A stretch of DNA of 64,000 bases from Erinaceus europaeus (lineage: Eukaryota > Chordata > Mammalia > Eulipotyphla > Erinaceidae), in assembly GCF_950295315.1 (NCBI RefSeq), contig NW_026647344.1, forward strand, positions 29,181-93,180. The letters run 5' to 3'. Shown here piece after piece: positions 1-10,943 of the stretch. Under the pieces are notes generated by a model. That model made no database searches and was not told the DNA's origin. It was given only the letters and a program-made list of their open reading frames with translations. Both the position numbers and the translations under genes were made by a program. The stretch's first letter is position 1; every line of letters starts with the position of its first letter.

Positions 1-84
1 TAATTGGTTCCTGTTTCTTCACTGAATTATAATAGAAGCATTCTTTTTTTTGATGATATTTCTTTCTTTCTTTTTTTTTTTTAG

Positions 85-178
85 TCATGCCTGAGGCTCT
101 AACGTTCCAGGTTCCATCCCTGCCACCATAAACCGCAGCTAAACAGTGCTCTGGTACAAACAAACAAAAAAAAAAGAA
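85..178 (+). repeat. SINE-D, 5'-truncated
   Basis: catgcctgaggctctaacgt through aaacagtgctctggt and an A-rich tail. Confidence 0.75.
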
Positions 179-310
179 ATAAAAACCTGATTTTTTTCTC
201 AATTTGTCAGGCAGTGGTATTTTTGTAAGAAAAATTTCATTTAAAAAAGTGGTAAGTAATTCAAAGTATATATGAGTGCAGTCAGTTTTTCTTAAAAAAA
301 AGTGTTGTAA

Positions 311-312
<2 letters not shown>

Positions 313-361
<49 letters not shown>
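313..361 (+). repeat. (TG)n microsatellite
   Basis: Uninterrupted TG run of about 48 bp. Confidence 0.97.
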
Positions 362-365
<4 letters not shown>

Positions 366-670
366 ATACATATATTACTGATAGAACAATGATGGTATAG
401 TTCATCATCCCTATGAAATTTATAAATAATTTCTCTGCCTCAGGTTTTGTTTTAAATGCTCTCAAATGGGTTTTACTTATTCTTGGATAGTGGGTTTCTC
501 TGATAATGTAAAATCTATTATGTTTACTAACAGATTCTTCTATAGTTAACATACTACTATTTCATTATTAATGGTGGTTTTTTACGTGTTGTGGAAATGA
601 ATTTCCTTATCATTTTACTTATTTGATCAAAGTGAAAGTCTTAACTGTATTTTAACACTTTTTGCCACAG
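362..670. other. Intron sequence, nothing recognised
   Basis: AT-rich unique-looking sequence leading into the acceptor at 669-670. No repeat or gene seen. Confidence 0.6.
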
Positions 671-767
671 CGTTTTACCAACGAGGATCATTTGGCTGTC
701 CATAAACATAAACATGAGATGACACTGAAATTTGGTCCAGCACGTAATGACAGTGTCATTGTGGCTG
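671..767 (+). CDS. ATF2: ATF2 coding exon, residues 35-66 (second half of C2H2 zinc finger)
   Basis: Acceptor tttgccacag and donor gttagt bound 97 nt. The frame starts with RFTNEDHLAVHKHKHEM and ends in phase 1 inside the Asp67 codon. The two His ligands of the N-terminal C2H2 finger (H45 and H49) are here; the Cys pair (C27, C32 in the human protein) must be on an exon left of the window. In the family this finger belongs to the N-terminal transactivation domain and helps keep the protein inactive through contact with the bZIP. The donor GTTAGT deviates from GTAAGT at +3 only. Confidence 0.95.
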
Positions 768-1700
768 GTTAGTATATGCTTTTATTAATAGCTTATATAC
801 ATATTTCACCTGGATTGTGCACAGTTTTGTGTATTCTCTGTAAATTATATAGTCTGGTGATATCCAATGATTCCCTTTACAGTAAATGTCGGCAGCATGT
901 GTTTACCCATCACATTTTCATGTTTCCTTCTGACCCTTTTTTTTGGTATAGTTTTCAAGTATATGTTTTTCACGTCAATTTTATAGAATTTAAACATAAC
1001 CCTGGGGATATTCATACCATCTCATAAATACATTTAATTTCTCACTGAACTCAATGAATGTTTAATTCATTTAATTTCTCAGTGAATCTCAATGAATGTT
1101 TCTTTTAGCTGTTTACACCCGTGTTACAAGGCTGTGTGAAGACAAAAACGATTAGTCTCCTGTTGGAGAAAGAGCAGTTGGACTTGTCTGTTAGATTTAT
1201 AGATTTTTTTTTTTTCTGAACGTCGCTATTAGTGAAATGCTCTGAATAAAGTGGGCTTAAATTTAGTCAGTGCTTTTCCAGTATGTTGATGTTATGAACA
1301 GAGTAGTACCTAAGTAGTTGGTTACCTTGCACATTAAAAGAAAAGAGAGATTCATTTGTTTGTTGTCTTCTATGTTGTAGTAGTTGCCCCCTTTTTAGCA
1401 TTTAAATATATATGCAGACACACATCTACGTATGTGGACACTCATGCATCATCTCACTGCATTTACCATACTTTTGTGATAAGAAAAGTTTTATTTTAAA
1501 TTTTATAAATGTCAGACCTTACTGTTATTCAGGTACATATTAGCAGATAAATATCAACTGATATCTTTTCTAAAGTTTAGATTACTTATGTATAAGCTTT
1601 AATTTACACCTGAATACCAAATGCTGCGACTTTTAAATTATTATCCCACATAGACATCAAATTGTTGTACAAGTGCTCTGGACAGATAATGGAGCAAATA
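768..1700. other. Intron sequence, nothing recognised
   Basis: Unique-looking AT-rich intron. A local near-duplication at about 1028-1100 (catttaatttctcastgaa, then tcaatgaatgttt) is the only structure seen. Confidence 0.6.
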
Positions 1701-1714
1701 GCAGATAGCTGTTC

Positions 1715-1890
1715 CCGTACTGGAGACAAATTGAGAGGGAGAGGAGGTTGAGGGCAAAGACTGGCAGCAGTGCTACGCCACTAGTGAAGCTTTTCTCCTG
1801 CAGGTGGGGACTGAGGCTGGAATCTAGGTCCTTGGGCCATGGGCATGTGCACACTCTACTAGGTGCATCACTGCCTCGGTGTGGGGCGGT
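1715..1890 (-). repeat. SINE-B, old
   Basis: Inverted family B pattern: gaagcttttctcctgcaggt, ggtccttgggccatg, ggtgcatcactgcctcgg; diverged. Confidence 0.65.
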
Positions 1891-1937
1891 CTGTGTGTGT
1901 ATTAAAAAATTTTTTTTTCTTTAATTTATTTCTCTAA

Positions 1938-2090
1938 GGACAGCTCACTCAGTGGGACCTGTGCCTTGCTGTGTACCACTACCTGGTTAAACCTGGCACC
2001 ACATGTAAACGCTGTGGCTTGGATCATAGAGCTGTGGTGTAGAGTCTCTGCCTCTCTATCTGAAATTAAAACCAGAAATCCCAGCCAAGT
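1938..2090 (+). repeat. SINE-E-like, very diverged
   Basis: ggacagctcactcagtggga then acctggttaaacctggcacc and a pyrimidine-rich end; order and spacing like family E. Confidence 0.4.
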
Positions 2091-2274
2091 CAAATAAAAC
2101 CTGGAATGTTCACTCTTCGAGGTCTGAAGGCCTTTGCTTCTCTAAAACTAAATGTCTTATGGCAATCCTTCTTTCTGACTTTTTAATTAAAAAATGTGTT
2201 AAGATTGCTTTCTAAAAAACCACTTTCCTATTTGTTTGTGTTTAGTACAGAAAAAAAAAAAAAGACACACTCAG

Positions 2275-2498
2275 GAGCCAGGTGGTGGTGCACCTGATTG
2301 AGCGAACATGTTACAATGTCCAACGACCCAGGTTCGAGCCCCCAGTCCCTGCCTGCAGAGGGAAAGCTTTGAGAGTGGTGAAGCAGGGCTTCAGGTGTCT
2401 TCTCTGTCTCTGCCCCTCTCCATTACCCCCTTCCCTCTTGATTTCTGGCTGTCTTTATCCAATAAATAAAGGTAATAAAAAAATTAAAAAGAAAAATA
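2275..2498 (+). repeat. SINE-B
   Basis: gagccaggtggtggtgcacc, B-box ggttcgagcccc, cctgcagagggaaagctttg, ending ctttatccaataaataaagg. Confidence 0.9.
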
Positions 2499-3495
2499 AG
2501 ACATATGCAAACATAGCACCTGACCATTATTTCTTTTTTACTAACAACTAGAGGTGAATGGTACAGCTTTATTGTGTAAATACAATGCATGATGTGTGTG
2601 GTATATATTTGGTGATTAATAGCCATAAAACCATCTGCATGTTTAAACAATTATGCCTGTGTTGATTACTCATGCCTCATTATTTCTGCAGCCACTGATA
2701 AAGGATTTATGTGTTTGCATGTAATTTTTAAATATATTTCCTTTCCTTTTGGCGTACATTAGGATAGACCCTTTGGGTGTGAGCATACGAGTTAAGAATC
2801 GTGAATTAATGATTCAGTCATGATGGACTCAAACTGATATATATACTGGGCCCTATCTTAGAAATATTTTGGAGGTAAAGGGATTGTGTCCAGTGCATAC
2901 TGTTAGGTAAAATGGTAACACCAGACTTCCTTCAGGAGCAGATGCTGACAGCATGTCCTGATATGTTTGGCAAATAGGCCATTGTCAGGTTAAGTAGATG
3001 CACATAGTAGTAGGCATTTAGTACCGTAGGTATATGTGGGGGGCAAAGACAAAATGGTATGTAATGCCCATTTTGAGAATGCAGTGGTTAACAAGTGCAT
3101 GAATTTTCATTACACAAAAGATTTTGAATAGTTTATGTTCAGCTGAGAGCCATCCTTACACAGCACTTTCATGTAGCCTAGTCTAGATCCATGATATAAC
3201 TGGTAATATTGTTGCACTAAAATATATGAAATGTGAATAGGATTTGAATGTGCTGCCCTCTTTAATGATAAATATGAATAAATAATTTTGAAACTAGTAA
3301 GACTTAATGGGAAAAATACATATATTTGCTGTTTGCTTGAACTTGAGCCATAGCTTTTGTTCATAAGCAATGTTAAGTATTGAACATACATACATTTTCA
3401 AATAGTTTAAATATATCAAGTTGTAAGAAAGTTAATTTACTTTCTCTGCTTCCTAGAAATTAAACTAGAAACATTCTACAAATATGTAGTTCTTT
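2499..3495. other. Intron sequence, nothing recognised
   Basis: About 1 kb of AT-rich intron without recognisable repeat; the frames in it are random. Confidence 0.6.
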
Positions 3496-3499
3496 TTTA

Positions 3500-3635
3500 A
3501 AGAATTTATTTTATTTACCAGACTGCTACTCAGCTCTGGTTTAGGGTGGTGGTGTGGGGGGGATTGAACCTGGGACTTTGGAGCCTCAGGCATTCGTCTT
3601 TTTATATAACCATTATGCTACTTACCCCCACCCTA
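3500..3635 (-). repeat. SINE-D
   Basis: Inverted: ctactcagctctggtttagg, gattgaacctgggactttgg, ataaccattatgctac. Confidence 0.85.
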
Positions 3636-4179
3636 AATATGTAGTTTTTACATAACCCCTCATACCAAGATTGAGAAAAATACATTGAGGTAAAAAAATC
3701 AGCTTCACCAGATAGTCTGAAGGAGGCTTTTGTTGTCTTAAGGGCTCTTTTAACCTTTTGTTCCTTTTACTATTTTGATTCTATTTTTCCCCAAGCTTGT
3801 CTTCATAATCTATTAAAAAATATCAGTGGGCCTACTTAGCATAAATATGCATACTCTTAGTTTTTCCCAAATTTCATGTATTTTAAACAATTGTGGTTAA
3901 TGTAAATTTTGAAAACTTCTTAATACCCAGATAGTAATCTTATCAATAGTTGATCTTTGAGTAGAAGATGCTTTTGTCAGTCTACTTAGAAGGAATAAAC
4001 TAAGGAACAAGAAGGGCTATTTTCATACTTTAATTGTTCATAAGTCTGAGTTGAACTACAATAGAAATTTAACTAAATTTTATTTGCTTTAGAGGAGAAG
4101 GTCTTTCCAAAGAAAGAATTAGCAGCTGTCTCAGCAGGGCTATTAAATTTCTGTGATTGCTTTTTGATATTTGTTTCAG
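3636..4179. other. Intron sequence before exon 4180
   Basis: Unique-looking; holds the branch-point/polypyrimidine region (tgattgctttttgatatttg) of the next acceptor. Confidence 0.6.
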
Positions 4180-4298
4180 ATCAGACCCCAACTCCAACAA
4201 GATTCTTGAAAAACTGTGAAGAAGTTGGTTTGTTTAATGAGCTAGCAAGTCCGTTTGAGAATGAATTCAAGAAAGCCTCAGAAGATGACATTAAAAAA
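4180..4298 (+). CDS. ATF2: ATF2 coding exon, residues 67-106 (T69/T71 activation region)
   Basis: 119 nt, acceptor ttgtttcag, donor gtacgt. The protein begins DQTPTPTRFLKNCEEVGLF, so the two proline-directed threonines phosphorylated by JNK/p38 and ERK-route kinases in the family (T69, T71) are intact, with codons at 4185-4187 and 4191-4193. The rest (NELASPFENEFKKASEDD) completes the transactivation domain. It is followed by an intron of only 96 bp, so it probably splices together with the next exon by intron definition. Confidence 0.95.
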
Positions 4299-4394
4299 GT
4301 ACGTCGTTAACTATGAAATTAAAAATACTTTGGACAGAATCATAGTTTAGACTTCTGTGTTTTAATAATATTTTCTTTAATGCTTGCTTTTTAG

Positions 4395-4523
4395 ATGCCT
4401 CTAGATTTATCCCCTCTTGCAACACCCATCATAAGAAGTAAAATTGAGGAACCCTCTGTTGTAGAAACGACTCACCAAGATAGTCCTTTACCTCACCCGG
4501 AATCTACTACCAGTGATGACAAG
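4395..4523 (+). CDS. ATF2: ATF2 coding exon, residues 107-149
   Basis: 129 nt (43 codons, phase 0 at both ends), acceptor gctttttag, donor gttaga. Encodes MPLDLSPLATPIIRSKIEEP and onward. It carries Ser-Pro and Thr-Pro pairs and S121 (in RSK), a known PKC target in human ATF2. Residue 148 is Asp where I recall Glu in human. The donor GTTAGA is weaker than consensus, and a retroposon is inserted only 17 bp downstream of it (4541-4704). Confidence 0.95.
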
Positions 4524-4540
4524 GTTAGAAATTTGAGTCT

Positions 4541-4704
4541 ACTTGGGTCCATCCTCCCAGAGGGATAAAGAATGGGAAAGCTATCAGGGGAGGGAATGGG
4601 ATATGGAGATCTGGTGGTGGGAATTGTGTAGAGTTTTACCCCTCCTATCCGACGGCTTTGTTAATGTCTCCTTTTTTAAATAAATTAATTAATTAAAAAA
4701 AAAA
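4541..4704 (+). mobile_element. 5'-truncated relative of the 60991 retroposon, next to a splice donor
   Basis: Starts acttgggtccatcctcccag and carries gggaaagctatcagggg and ggtggtgggaattgtgtaga, matching the last ~150 bp of the element at 60991-61416, then an A-rich tail. Perfect 14-bp TSD agaaatttgagtct at 4527-4540 and 4705-4718. The target site began at intron position +4 of the donor after exon 4395-4523. Confidence 0.85.
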
Positions 4705-4718
4705 AGAAATTTGAGTCT

Positions 4719-5080
4719 GTGATACAAGCATAATTTAATGGGGAAAAATCAGTACCGTAAGTTGAATATTTAATTATAAACATAAAATATTAATGTAATA
4801 CATTGTATATAATTCAGTGTGTGGTTATAGAAGCCTGTAAGAATTCATAGAAACCTCAGGGATAATAATAAAGACCTCAACTTTTATAGATAATTAACTT
4901 CTTGTTATACACAGAAAATTTACAGGGAGACCAGCAGTCAATTTTAGATAAAAGCATAAATTTTTCTGGGTTTGCTAGCATATCTTTAGCTGTTTTTATG
5001 TAACGACAGCTTAAGGATTAACTACAACTAAAAATGTTTGAACAGAGGTTATTTAGGCTTTTAAGAGTCTTTCTGAGCAG
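4719..5080. other. Intron sequence, nothing recognised
   Basis: AT-rich, no repeat recognised. Confidence 0.55.
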
Positions 5081-5084
5081 TGCA

Positions 5085-5200
5085 TCTACCCTGGCTGCAC
5101 CATTTAGCTCTGGCTCATGGTGATGCTTGGAATTGAACCTGATACCTCAGAGCCTCAGGGATAAAATTCTTTTTGTGTAATCATTCTGCCTTCTCCTCAG
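5085..5200 (-). repeat. SINE-D, diverged
   Basis: Inverted family D: tagctctggctcatggtgat, gaattgaacctgatacctca, gtaatcattctgcc. Confidence 0.65.
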
Positions 5201-5477
5201 CTTCTTTATTGATTTTCTTTGTAGGTGATTTCATCCAGATCCATAATTAAAAAAATAAAGACCTGTTTATATATAGTGACTTTGAACTTTAACCATATAC
5301 TTTTTTCCCAAGTCCACCCTGACCTTTTCTTTTCTTTGTTGGATAGACAGCTTTTTGCTTCTTTGCTTGTTTTATTTTATAGTGGGGAGAGAGAATTCAG
5401 GAGCCTTGTGCATTCTCTGTACTGGCTGAGGTCATTCTCTTGCCTACTTTTTATTTTTTATTATGTCTATGTTGATT

Positions 5478-5482
5478 TGTAT

Positions 5483-5517
<35 letters not shown>

Positions 5518-5695
5518 GAGACAGAGTGAACGAGGGAGAGAGGCAGCAAAGTACTGCTATCTCACCGTCCATGGAATGCCTCCCACTTTGGTCTTGAGTA
5601 CCGTCCCTGCTACTCTCACGTGTCAGGGATCAAACCCAGGGCCTCGCACATGGAAGCGTTTGCTCTTACCCGCTGAGCCACCTCTAAGGCCTTGG
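5478..5695 (-). repeat. tRNA-SINE, unclassified, with (TTTA)n tail
   Basis: Tail seen as (TTTA)n at 5478-5518, then gagacagagtgaacgaggga and, near the head, gggatcaaacccagggcctc and acccgctgagccacc, an inverted B-box and A-box. Confidence 0.7.
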
Positions 5696-5944
5696 TTGGT
5701 TGGTTTGTTGTTAGATCATTTTTTTGGTTTACAGATTTCTGAATTATAGTTTCATACTTTAATATGTATATGACCCATCTACTCAGTCATCTCAAATTTA
5801 TTACCTCTTTTTAGTTGTTTCTGTCACATTAAATGTTCTCTATTTAGTTGCTCAAACCAAAAATCCTTGATTCCTTACTATCCTTCACATTGTAACCAAG
5901 AATAAATTTTTATTTATTTTTTATTTTTTATTAATTTACTTTTT

Positions 5945-6277
5945 TGCCTCCAGGGTTATTGCTGGGGCTCAGTGCTTGCACTACGAATCCACTGCTCCTG
6001 GAGGCTATTTTTCCCCATTTTTTGTGGCCCTTGTTTTTGTCATTATTGTTATTATTGCCATTGATGTTGTTGGGTAGGACAGAGAGAAATGGAAAGAGAA
6101 TGGGAAGACAGGGAGGGGGAGAGGAAGACAGACACCTGCAGACCTGCTTCACCACTTATGAAGTGACCCCCCTAGAGGTGGGGAGCCGGGGGCTCCAACT
6201 GGGATCCTTAGTGCCAGTCCTTGTGCTTTGCGCCACGTATGCCTAACCTGCAGTGCTACTGCCTGACCCCCCCCCCC
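5945..6277 (-). repeat. SINE-A, long-tail form
   Basis: Inverted: tgcctccagggttattgctg, ggacagagagaaatgg, gacacctgcagacctgcttc, ggtggggagccgggggctcc; ends in an 11-C run at the head. Confidence 0.92.
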
Positions 6278-6282
6278 ATTGA

Positions 6283-6835
6283 TCTTTTACTTCCATCTTC
6301 AATCTGTTTTCATTACATTATTTTTGACACATTATGTCACTTTGTTTATAAAGTAGATCTTAAAAGTTCTCATCAGAAAATTTGCTTAGTGGGACAGATG
6401 TAACTAGATGTATTGTGGTGATCATTTTGCAGTGTATACAAGTATTAAATCATGCAATACACCTGAAGCAGATATGCTGATTATACTGCCATTAAAATAC
6501 GTTACATCATTTTTCCTGCCTAAAACCCTTTAGTAGATTGTAATTACACTTAAAAGAACACACCCCACCCCACCCCACCCATTTCAAGTTGCCGGTCTTC
6601 ATTTATGCCACTCTGTTGTGGGCATCAAATAGTTCAAGTCTTTTCCTGCCTCAAAGACATTTTTCTGGTATGCTTCCTTCTCTCTAGAATGTGTTTTCTT
6701 GTTTTTTAAGTCACTGCTTAACTCTGTCTATTGGCGGTATCGATCAGTGAACTAAAGACTGTGTGTGTATGGAAAGAGAGAGAGAGAGAGACTGGAGCCT
6801 TGTTTAATTTAACTTGGAGCCTGAGTCTAATGCAG
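6283..6835. other. Intron sequence with small simple repeats
   Basis: Unique-looking except (ccacc)n at about 6562-6582 and (GA)n at about 6775-6792. Confidence 0.55.
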
Positions 6836-6899
6836 GGGGGTTGTTTGTTGGTTGTTTTTTGTTCTGTCTCTCTCTCTCTTTTTTTTTTTTCTCCTCTTG

Positions 6900-7135
6900 C
6901 TGCCAGGGAGCTTTATACCTACATGATTCCACTGCTCCTGGTAGACTATTTTTGTTGTTGTTTTCTTCAAATAAGAGGGTGAAAGCCAGAGAGGGAGAGC
7001 CAGGAAGAAGGGTGCCATATCCCAGCCTTACCTCTCATCAAACTTGCCGTCTTCATTGTGCTCTAGTGCAGTGCTGGCTTTGGTCCTCTCACGTAACTGA
7101 GTGTGTGCTCTACTGGTTAGCCTTTTGCTCCCAGT
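6900..7135 (-). repeat. SINE-F-like, old
   Basis: Inverted pattern with gattccactgctcctgg, purine-rich middle, then gagtgtgtgctctactggtt; strongly diverged. Confidence 0.45.
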
Positions 7136-7489
7136 GAAGAGCCTAAATATTTTGGAATAATTACTCACAACACATTACTACATGAAATCCTCCTCCTCCT
7201 CTTCCTCATCCTCTCCCCTTTTCCTGTGCCTGTTAAATCTCCCAACTAGTTCTTGATGACATGTTACAGATTTTCAAACTTGTTGAATAAAGTGAAGTTT
7301 CAGTAGTAGTTCTGGTTTATATTTCTTACACTACAGCTCTAATGTTTTGATATAAGCCACATGACCACAAATTCAAAGAGCATAATAGACCTTATTTGTA
7401 CAAAATGAGTATATGAATCAGTTCTAAGGAGTATTGCTTAAACTTCTTTATATCTTAGTTTTTCTTCCAGATTTAGAGCTTAGAAAACA
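7136..7489. other. Intron sequence, nothing recognised
   Basis: AT-rich with a short (TCC)n at about 7190-7215. Confidence 0.5.
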
Positions 7490-7565
7490 TTTATTTCCTT
7501 GCTTGAGACTGAACCTGGGGCTTATGCAAAGCATATATTCCATCACTGAACTACATGTACCCTAG
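7490..7565 (-). repeat. tRNA-SINE fragment, unclassified
   Basis: gagactgaacctggggctta then ccatcactgaactacatg look like an inverted SINE head. Confidence 0.4.
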
Positions 7566-7589
7566 TCTTCATGGGAAAGAACTTTTAAA

Positions 7590-7724
7590 AAAAAAATTTT
7601 TTAATTTATTTTAACCAGAGCACTTCAGCTCTGGCTTATGGCAGTGTGGGAGATTGAACCTTGGAATTTGAAACCTCAGGCTTGAGAGTCTCTTTGCATA
7701 GCCATTATGCTATCTGACCCTGTC
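7590..7724 (-). repeat. SINE-D
   Basis: Inverted: accagagcacttcagctctg, gagattgaaccttggaattt, tttgcatagccattatgcta. Confidence 0.85.
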
Positions 7725-7887
7725 CAGAAAGAACATTTCTAAGGTCCTAAATTAACTCTCAGATTCTATTTTTCTTTTAGTGTGGAATTTTCAAAAATTA
7801 TTTACTTTATATAAATGCTAATATTTCTTGGCTTTTTGACTCTAAGATACTATTGGAAATGAAGGGGTAGTTACCTGAAATTAGCAA

Positions 7888-7918
<31 letters not shown>

Positions 7919-7919
7919 A
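7888..7919 (+). repeat. (CA)n(TA)n microsatellite
   Basis: About 18 bp of CA followed by about 13 bp of TA. Confidence 0.95.
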
Positions 7920-7920
7920 T

Positions 7921-8090
7921 TTTTTTTTTTTAATTGGATAAGGACAGAATTGGGGTAGGGAGGGTGAGAGAAAGAACCGCCTGCAGTAAGATTCCCTGTT
8001 CATGAAGCTTCTAGCCTGCAGGTGAGGGCCCGGGGCTTGAACTCAGGTCTTTGCACACTGTATCGTGCACTCAAGCCAGCCCCCTTTTTG
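7921..8090 (-). repeat. SINE-B
   Basis: Inverted: attggataaggacagaattg, catgaagcttctagcctgca, gcttgaactcaggtctttgc. Confidence 0.8.
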
Positions 8091-8091
8091 T

Positions 8092-8255
8092 AGGGAGAGG
8101 CAGAGAGAAGAGGCACTACAGCAGTGTTCCACTGCCTGGGAACCTTCTCTGCTCCAGTCACTCCCACAGGACAGCCAGGGCCTCTAACCAGGTCCTAACC
8201 AGGTCCTCACAGATGGCACATGTACACTTTACCGGGTGAGCTGCCTCCCAGCCCC
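8092..8255 (-). repeat. SINE-F-like, abutting SINE-B
   Basis: Inverted: aggcagagagaagaggcac, ccttctctgctccagtcac, actttaccgggtgagctgcc. Confidence 0.5.
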
Positions 8256-8284
8256 TTAACTTTAATTTTAATTTGTATTTACTT

Positions 8285-8557
8285 ATTATCATTTTACCTC
8301 CAGGGTTATTACTGTGTCTCTGTGCCTGCACTGTGAATCCACTGCTTCTGTGGCCATTTTTTCAAATTTTTGGATAGGGCAGAGAAATTGAGAGAGGAGG
8401 GGAAGACAGAAAAGGGGAGAGAGAGAGATACCTGCAGACCTGCTTCTTCACCACTTTTGAAGTAACCCCCCTACAGGTGGGGAACCGGGAGCTTGACCTG
8501 GGATCCTTGCACTTTGTAGAATGTGCACTTAATCCAGTGTGCCACTGCCTGGTGCCC
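8285..8557 (-). repeat. SINE-A, long-tail form
   Basis: Inverted: acctccagggttattactgt, gatacctgcagacctgcttc, cttgacctgggatccttgca. Confidence 0.88.
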
Positions 8558-8629
8558 TGCTTTACAATTGTTTAAATCATTTCTAATGCAGATTTGTTTT
8601 TTAATACCAAGACTTCAGTGCTCCAGGCT

Positions 8630-8757
8630 GACTTTTTCAGAAAGATCAAGAGAGGGAAAGACACAAGCTGTCCCGACTGCTGTGGGGGCTGGGTTCTCAG
8701 CTGGCTTGTATGCGTAGCAAAGTAGGCACCTATCCAAGTGAACTATTTGACCTGCCC
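8630..8757 (-). repeat. SINE-F
   Basis: Inverted: ctttttcagaaagatcaaga, gcgtagcaaagtaggcacct, aagtgaactatttgacctgc. Confidence 0.55.
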
Positions 8758-8784
8758 TTTATTACTGGATTTTTTTATTTCTTT

Positions 8785-9049
8785 TTTTAATATTTATTTT
8801 CCCTTTTGTTGCCCTTGTTTTTCATTGTTGTTGTAGTTATTATTGTTGTTGTACAGGACAGAGAGAAATGTAGAGAGGAGGGGAAGACAGGGAGGGAGAG
8901 AGAAAGATACACACCTGCAGACCTGCTTCACCGCCTGTGAAGGGACTACCTAACAGGCGGGGAGCCTGGAGCTTAAACTGGGATCCTTACATTGGTCCTT
9001 GCGCTTTGCTATACATGTGCTTAACCCACTGCGCCGTAGCCCAGCTCCC
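8785..9049 (-). repeat. SINE-A, short-tail form
   Basis: Inverted: ttttcccttttgttgccctt, ggacagagagaaatg, cttaaactgggatccttaca, cttaacccactgcgccgtag. The target text ctattactggat(t) occurs on both sides (about 8757 and 9049), a likely TSD. Confidence 0.9.
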
Positions 9050-9211
9050 TATTACTGGATTTTTAACAACTAATGCAGAGCATCCCTGGACCTGTACTCC
9101 CCCCATGTATGTGTGTTTATATATAACAAAAGATGAGACAATCGATTATAAGTTCTGTAATTTCATGAAGATGAGTTGTATTTTTATTTTTTACTAAAAT
9201 TTTCTTTCTTA

Positions 9212-9403
9212 AAGTATTTATTAATGGATAGAGACAGAAAAATTGATGGGAGGGGAGATAGAGAGGGAGAGAAATGAGAGACATGTGCAGCCCTGCTTTA
9301 TCACTCATGAAGCTTTTCCCCTGCAGGTGCGGCTCAGGGGCTTGAACCTGGGTCCTTGTGCACTGTAATGTGTGCACTTAACCAGCTGCACCACTGCCTG
9401 GCC
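9212..9403 (-). repeat. SINE-B
   Basis: Inverted: ttattaatggatagagacag, gaagcttttcccctgcaggt, cttgaacctgggtccttgtg. ttactaaaattt occurs on both flanks (9192 and 9406), a likely TSD. Confidence 0.88.
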
Positions 9404-9671
9404 TCTTTACTAAAATTTGCATGGATTCATAGCCAAGTTGCCTTGTCTAACTTATTTATGGATTATTATTAAAGCAAATAATCTTTTTTTAAAAAATAAC
9501 ACTCAGATGCTTAAAATGAAAAGATGAACTTTACATATTTGAATCTTTAGCCCTTTCTAAAATTTTATTTTAATTTACTTTGCATGATTTATTAAATGTT
9601 ATTCCTGCGGATGCTTTTTAGAGGTGTGAATAGACTTACATGTGTTGTCACTAGGCTTCTCTGATCTGGGC

Positions 9672-9808
9672 TTTTTCAGAGAGAGGGAGAGAACATGTGT
9701 ATAAACCACAGCACCAGTGCTTCCCCCACTGCAGTGGGGGTTGGGCTCCAGCCTGGGTTACACGTGGCAAAGCAGGTGCACCTTCCAGATGAGCTCCTTG
9801 GCTGGCCC
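9672..9808 (-). repeat. SINE-F, type copy for this window
   Basis: Inverted: ctttttcagagagagggaga, cagcctgggttacacgtggc, gatgagctccttggctggcc. Ends about 45 bp before the exon at 9854. Confidence 0.65.
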
Positions 9809-9853
9809 TTGACTTATATTTATAACCGTACCTTTTCTGTTGTTATTAAATAG

Positions 9854-10032
9854 GAAGCACCGTTGGCACAATCTGCACAGCCCACATCAGCTATTGTTCG
9901 TCCAGCATCATTACAGGTTCCGAATGTCCTGCTTACAAGTTCCGACTCAAGTGTAATTATTCAGCAGGCAGTGCCATCACCAACCTCAAGTACTGTAATC
10001 ACCCAGGCTCCGTCCTCTAACAGGCCAATTGT
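9854..10032 (+). CDS. ATF2: ATF2 coding exon, residues 150-209 (Ser/Thr/Gln-rich)
   Basis: 179 nt, acceptor attaaatag, strong donor gtaagt. Encodes EAPLAQSAQPTSAIVRPASL and a low-complexity Ser/Thr/Gln/Val stretch ending NRPI plus two bases of V209. Position 151 is Ala (Val in the human protein as I recall it). An old SINE-F ends only about 45 bp upstream (9672-9808), so the branch point and polypyrimidine tract must lie in the short remnant 9809-9851. Confidence 0.94.
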
Positions 10033-10270
10033 GTAAGTGATTTGGGTCAGTCATTTCAGACACTACAATTCTTAAGCTTTTCTTGTAGTGATATTTCCTA
10101 AGGCATTTCATTATTCAAATAAATCTGTGTGTGTGTGTTTTCTGGGTGGTTTGATTTTTGGAGAAAAGTAATTTTCTTAGTATAGATATCTAGTAGGTTA
10201 GAAAATATATCTCAAACTTAATTTTCAAAGCAAAATAATATAGAACGTGAATTTAATCATTATTCTTTTT

Positions 10271-10413
10271 AGATTTTATTTATTTATTAATGAGAAAGAT
10301 AGAGAAAGGATAGAGAAAGAACCAGACATGACTCTGATACATGTGCTGCCGGGGGTTGAACGCAGAACCTCATGCTTAAGAGTCTAGTGCTTCTTATCCA
10401 CTGTGTCACCTCT
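10271..10413 (-). repeat. SINE-C
   Basis: Inverted: tttatttattaatgagaaag, accagacatgactctgatac, tgaacgcagaacctcatgct. Confidence 0.88.
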
Positions 10414-10642
10414 TGAATGCAGAATGTGTTTTTAAGGTGGTCTCCTAATTTTCGTGCCATTTCACACAAAACACATGAAATCCCTCATTCCCGTATGGCA
10501 TTTCTTTCAGTTCTTATAATTTTCAGGTGACATCTCTAAGAATTTCTTTTTCATTTAACATTTTGAATGTCCTAAGTTAATCTATTAACATTTCTACTTT
10601 TTCAGGATGTTAATATTGATTTTCATATGTTGGTTTTCTTAG

Positions 10643-10757
10643 CCCTGTACCAGGTCCATTTCCTCTTCTGTTACATCTTCCTAATGGACAAACTATGCCT
10701 GTTGCTATTCCTGCATCAATTACAAGTTCTAATGTGCATGTTCCAGCTGCAGTTCCA
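10643..10757 (+). CDS. ATF2: ATF2 coding exon, residues 209-247
   Basis: 115 nt, acceptor ttttcttag, donor gtaagt. Completes V209 and reads PVPGPFPLLLHLPNGQTMPV, then AIPASITSSNVHVPAAVP. This proline-rich and hydrophobic segment is strongly conserved in the ATF2/ATF7/CREB5 subfamily. Phase 2 entry and phase 0 exit fit the flanking exons. Confidence 0.95.
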
Positions 10758-10943
10758 GTAAGTATGAAATTTAATTATTTAAATCTTCACAGCAAAACTG
10801 ATCTTTGCAATCAGGAAATATACTTAAGACTGCTTGTTTGGTTTATGAAACTGAAATGACCAAAATGCTTATTAGTAATGGGTAGTGTTTACCTATTGAT
10901 ATTGATGACAAACCTATATTGAATAGAAGATATTTTTAAAAAT

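Noticed and set aside
4599..4650. Text resembling a conserved regulatory element next to exon 4395-4523
   Set aside because: The same text occurs at 61300 and 34395, so it is retroposon sequence.
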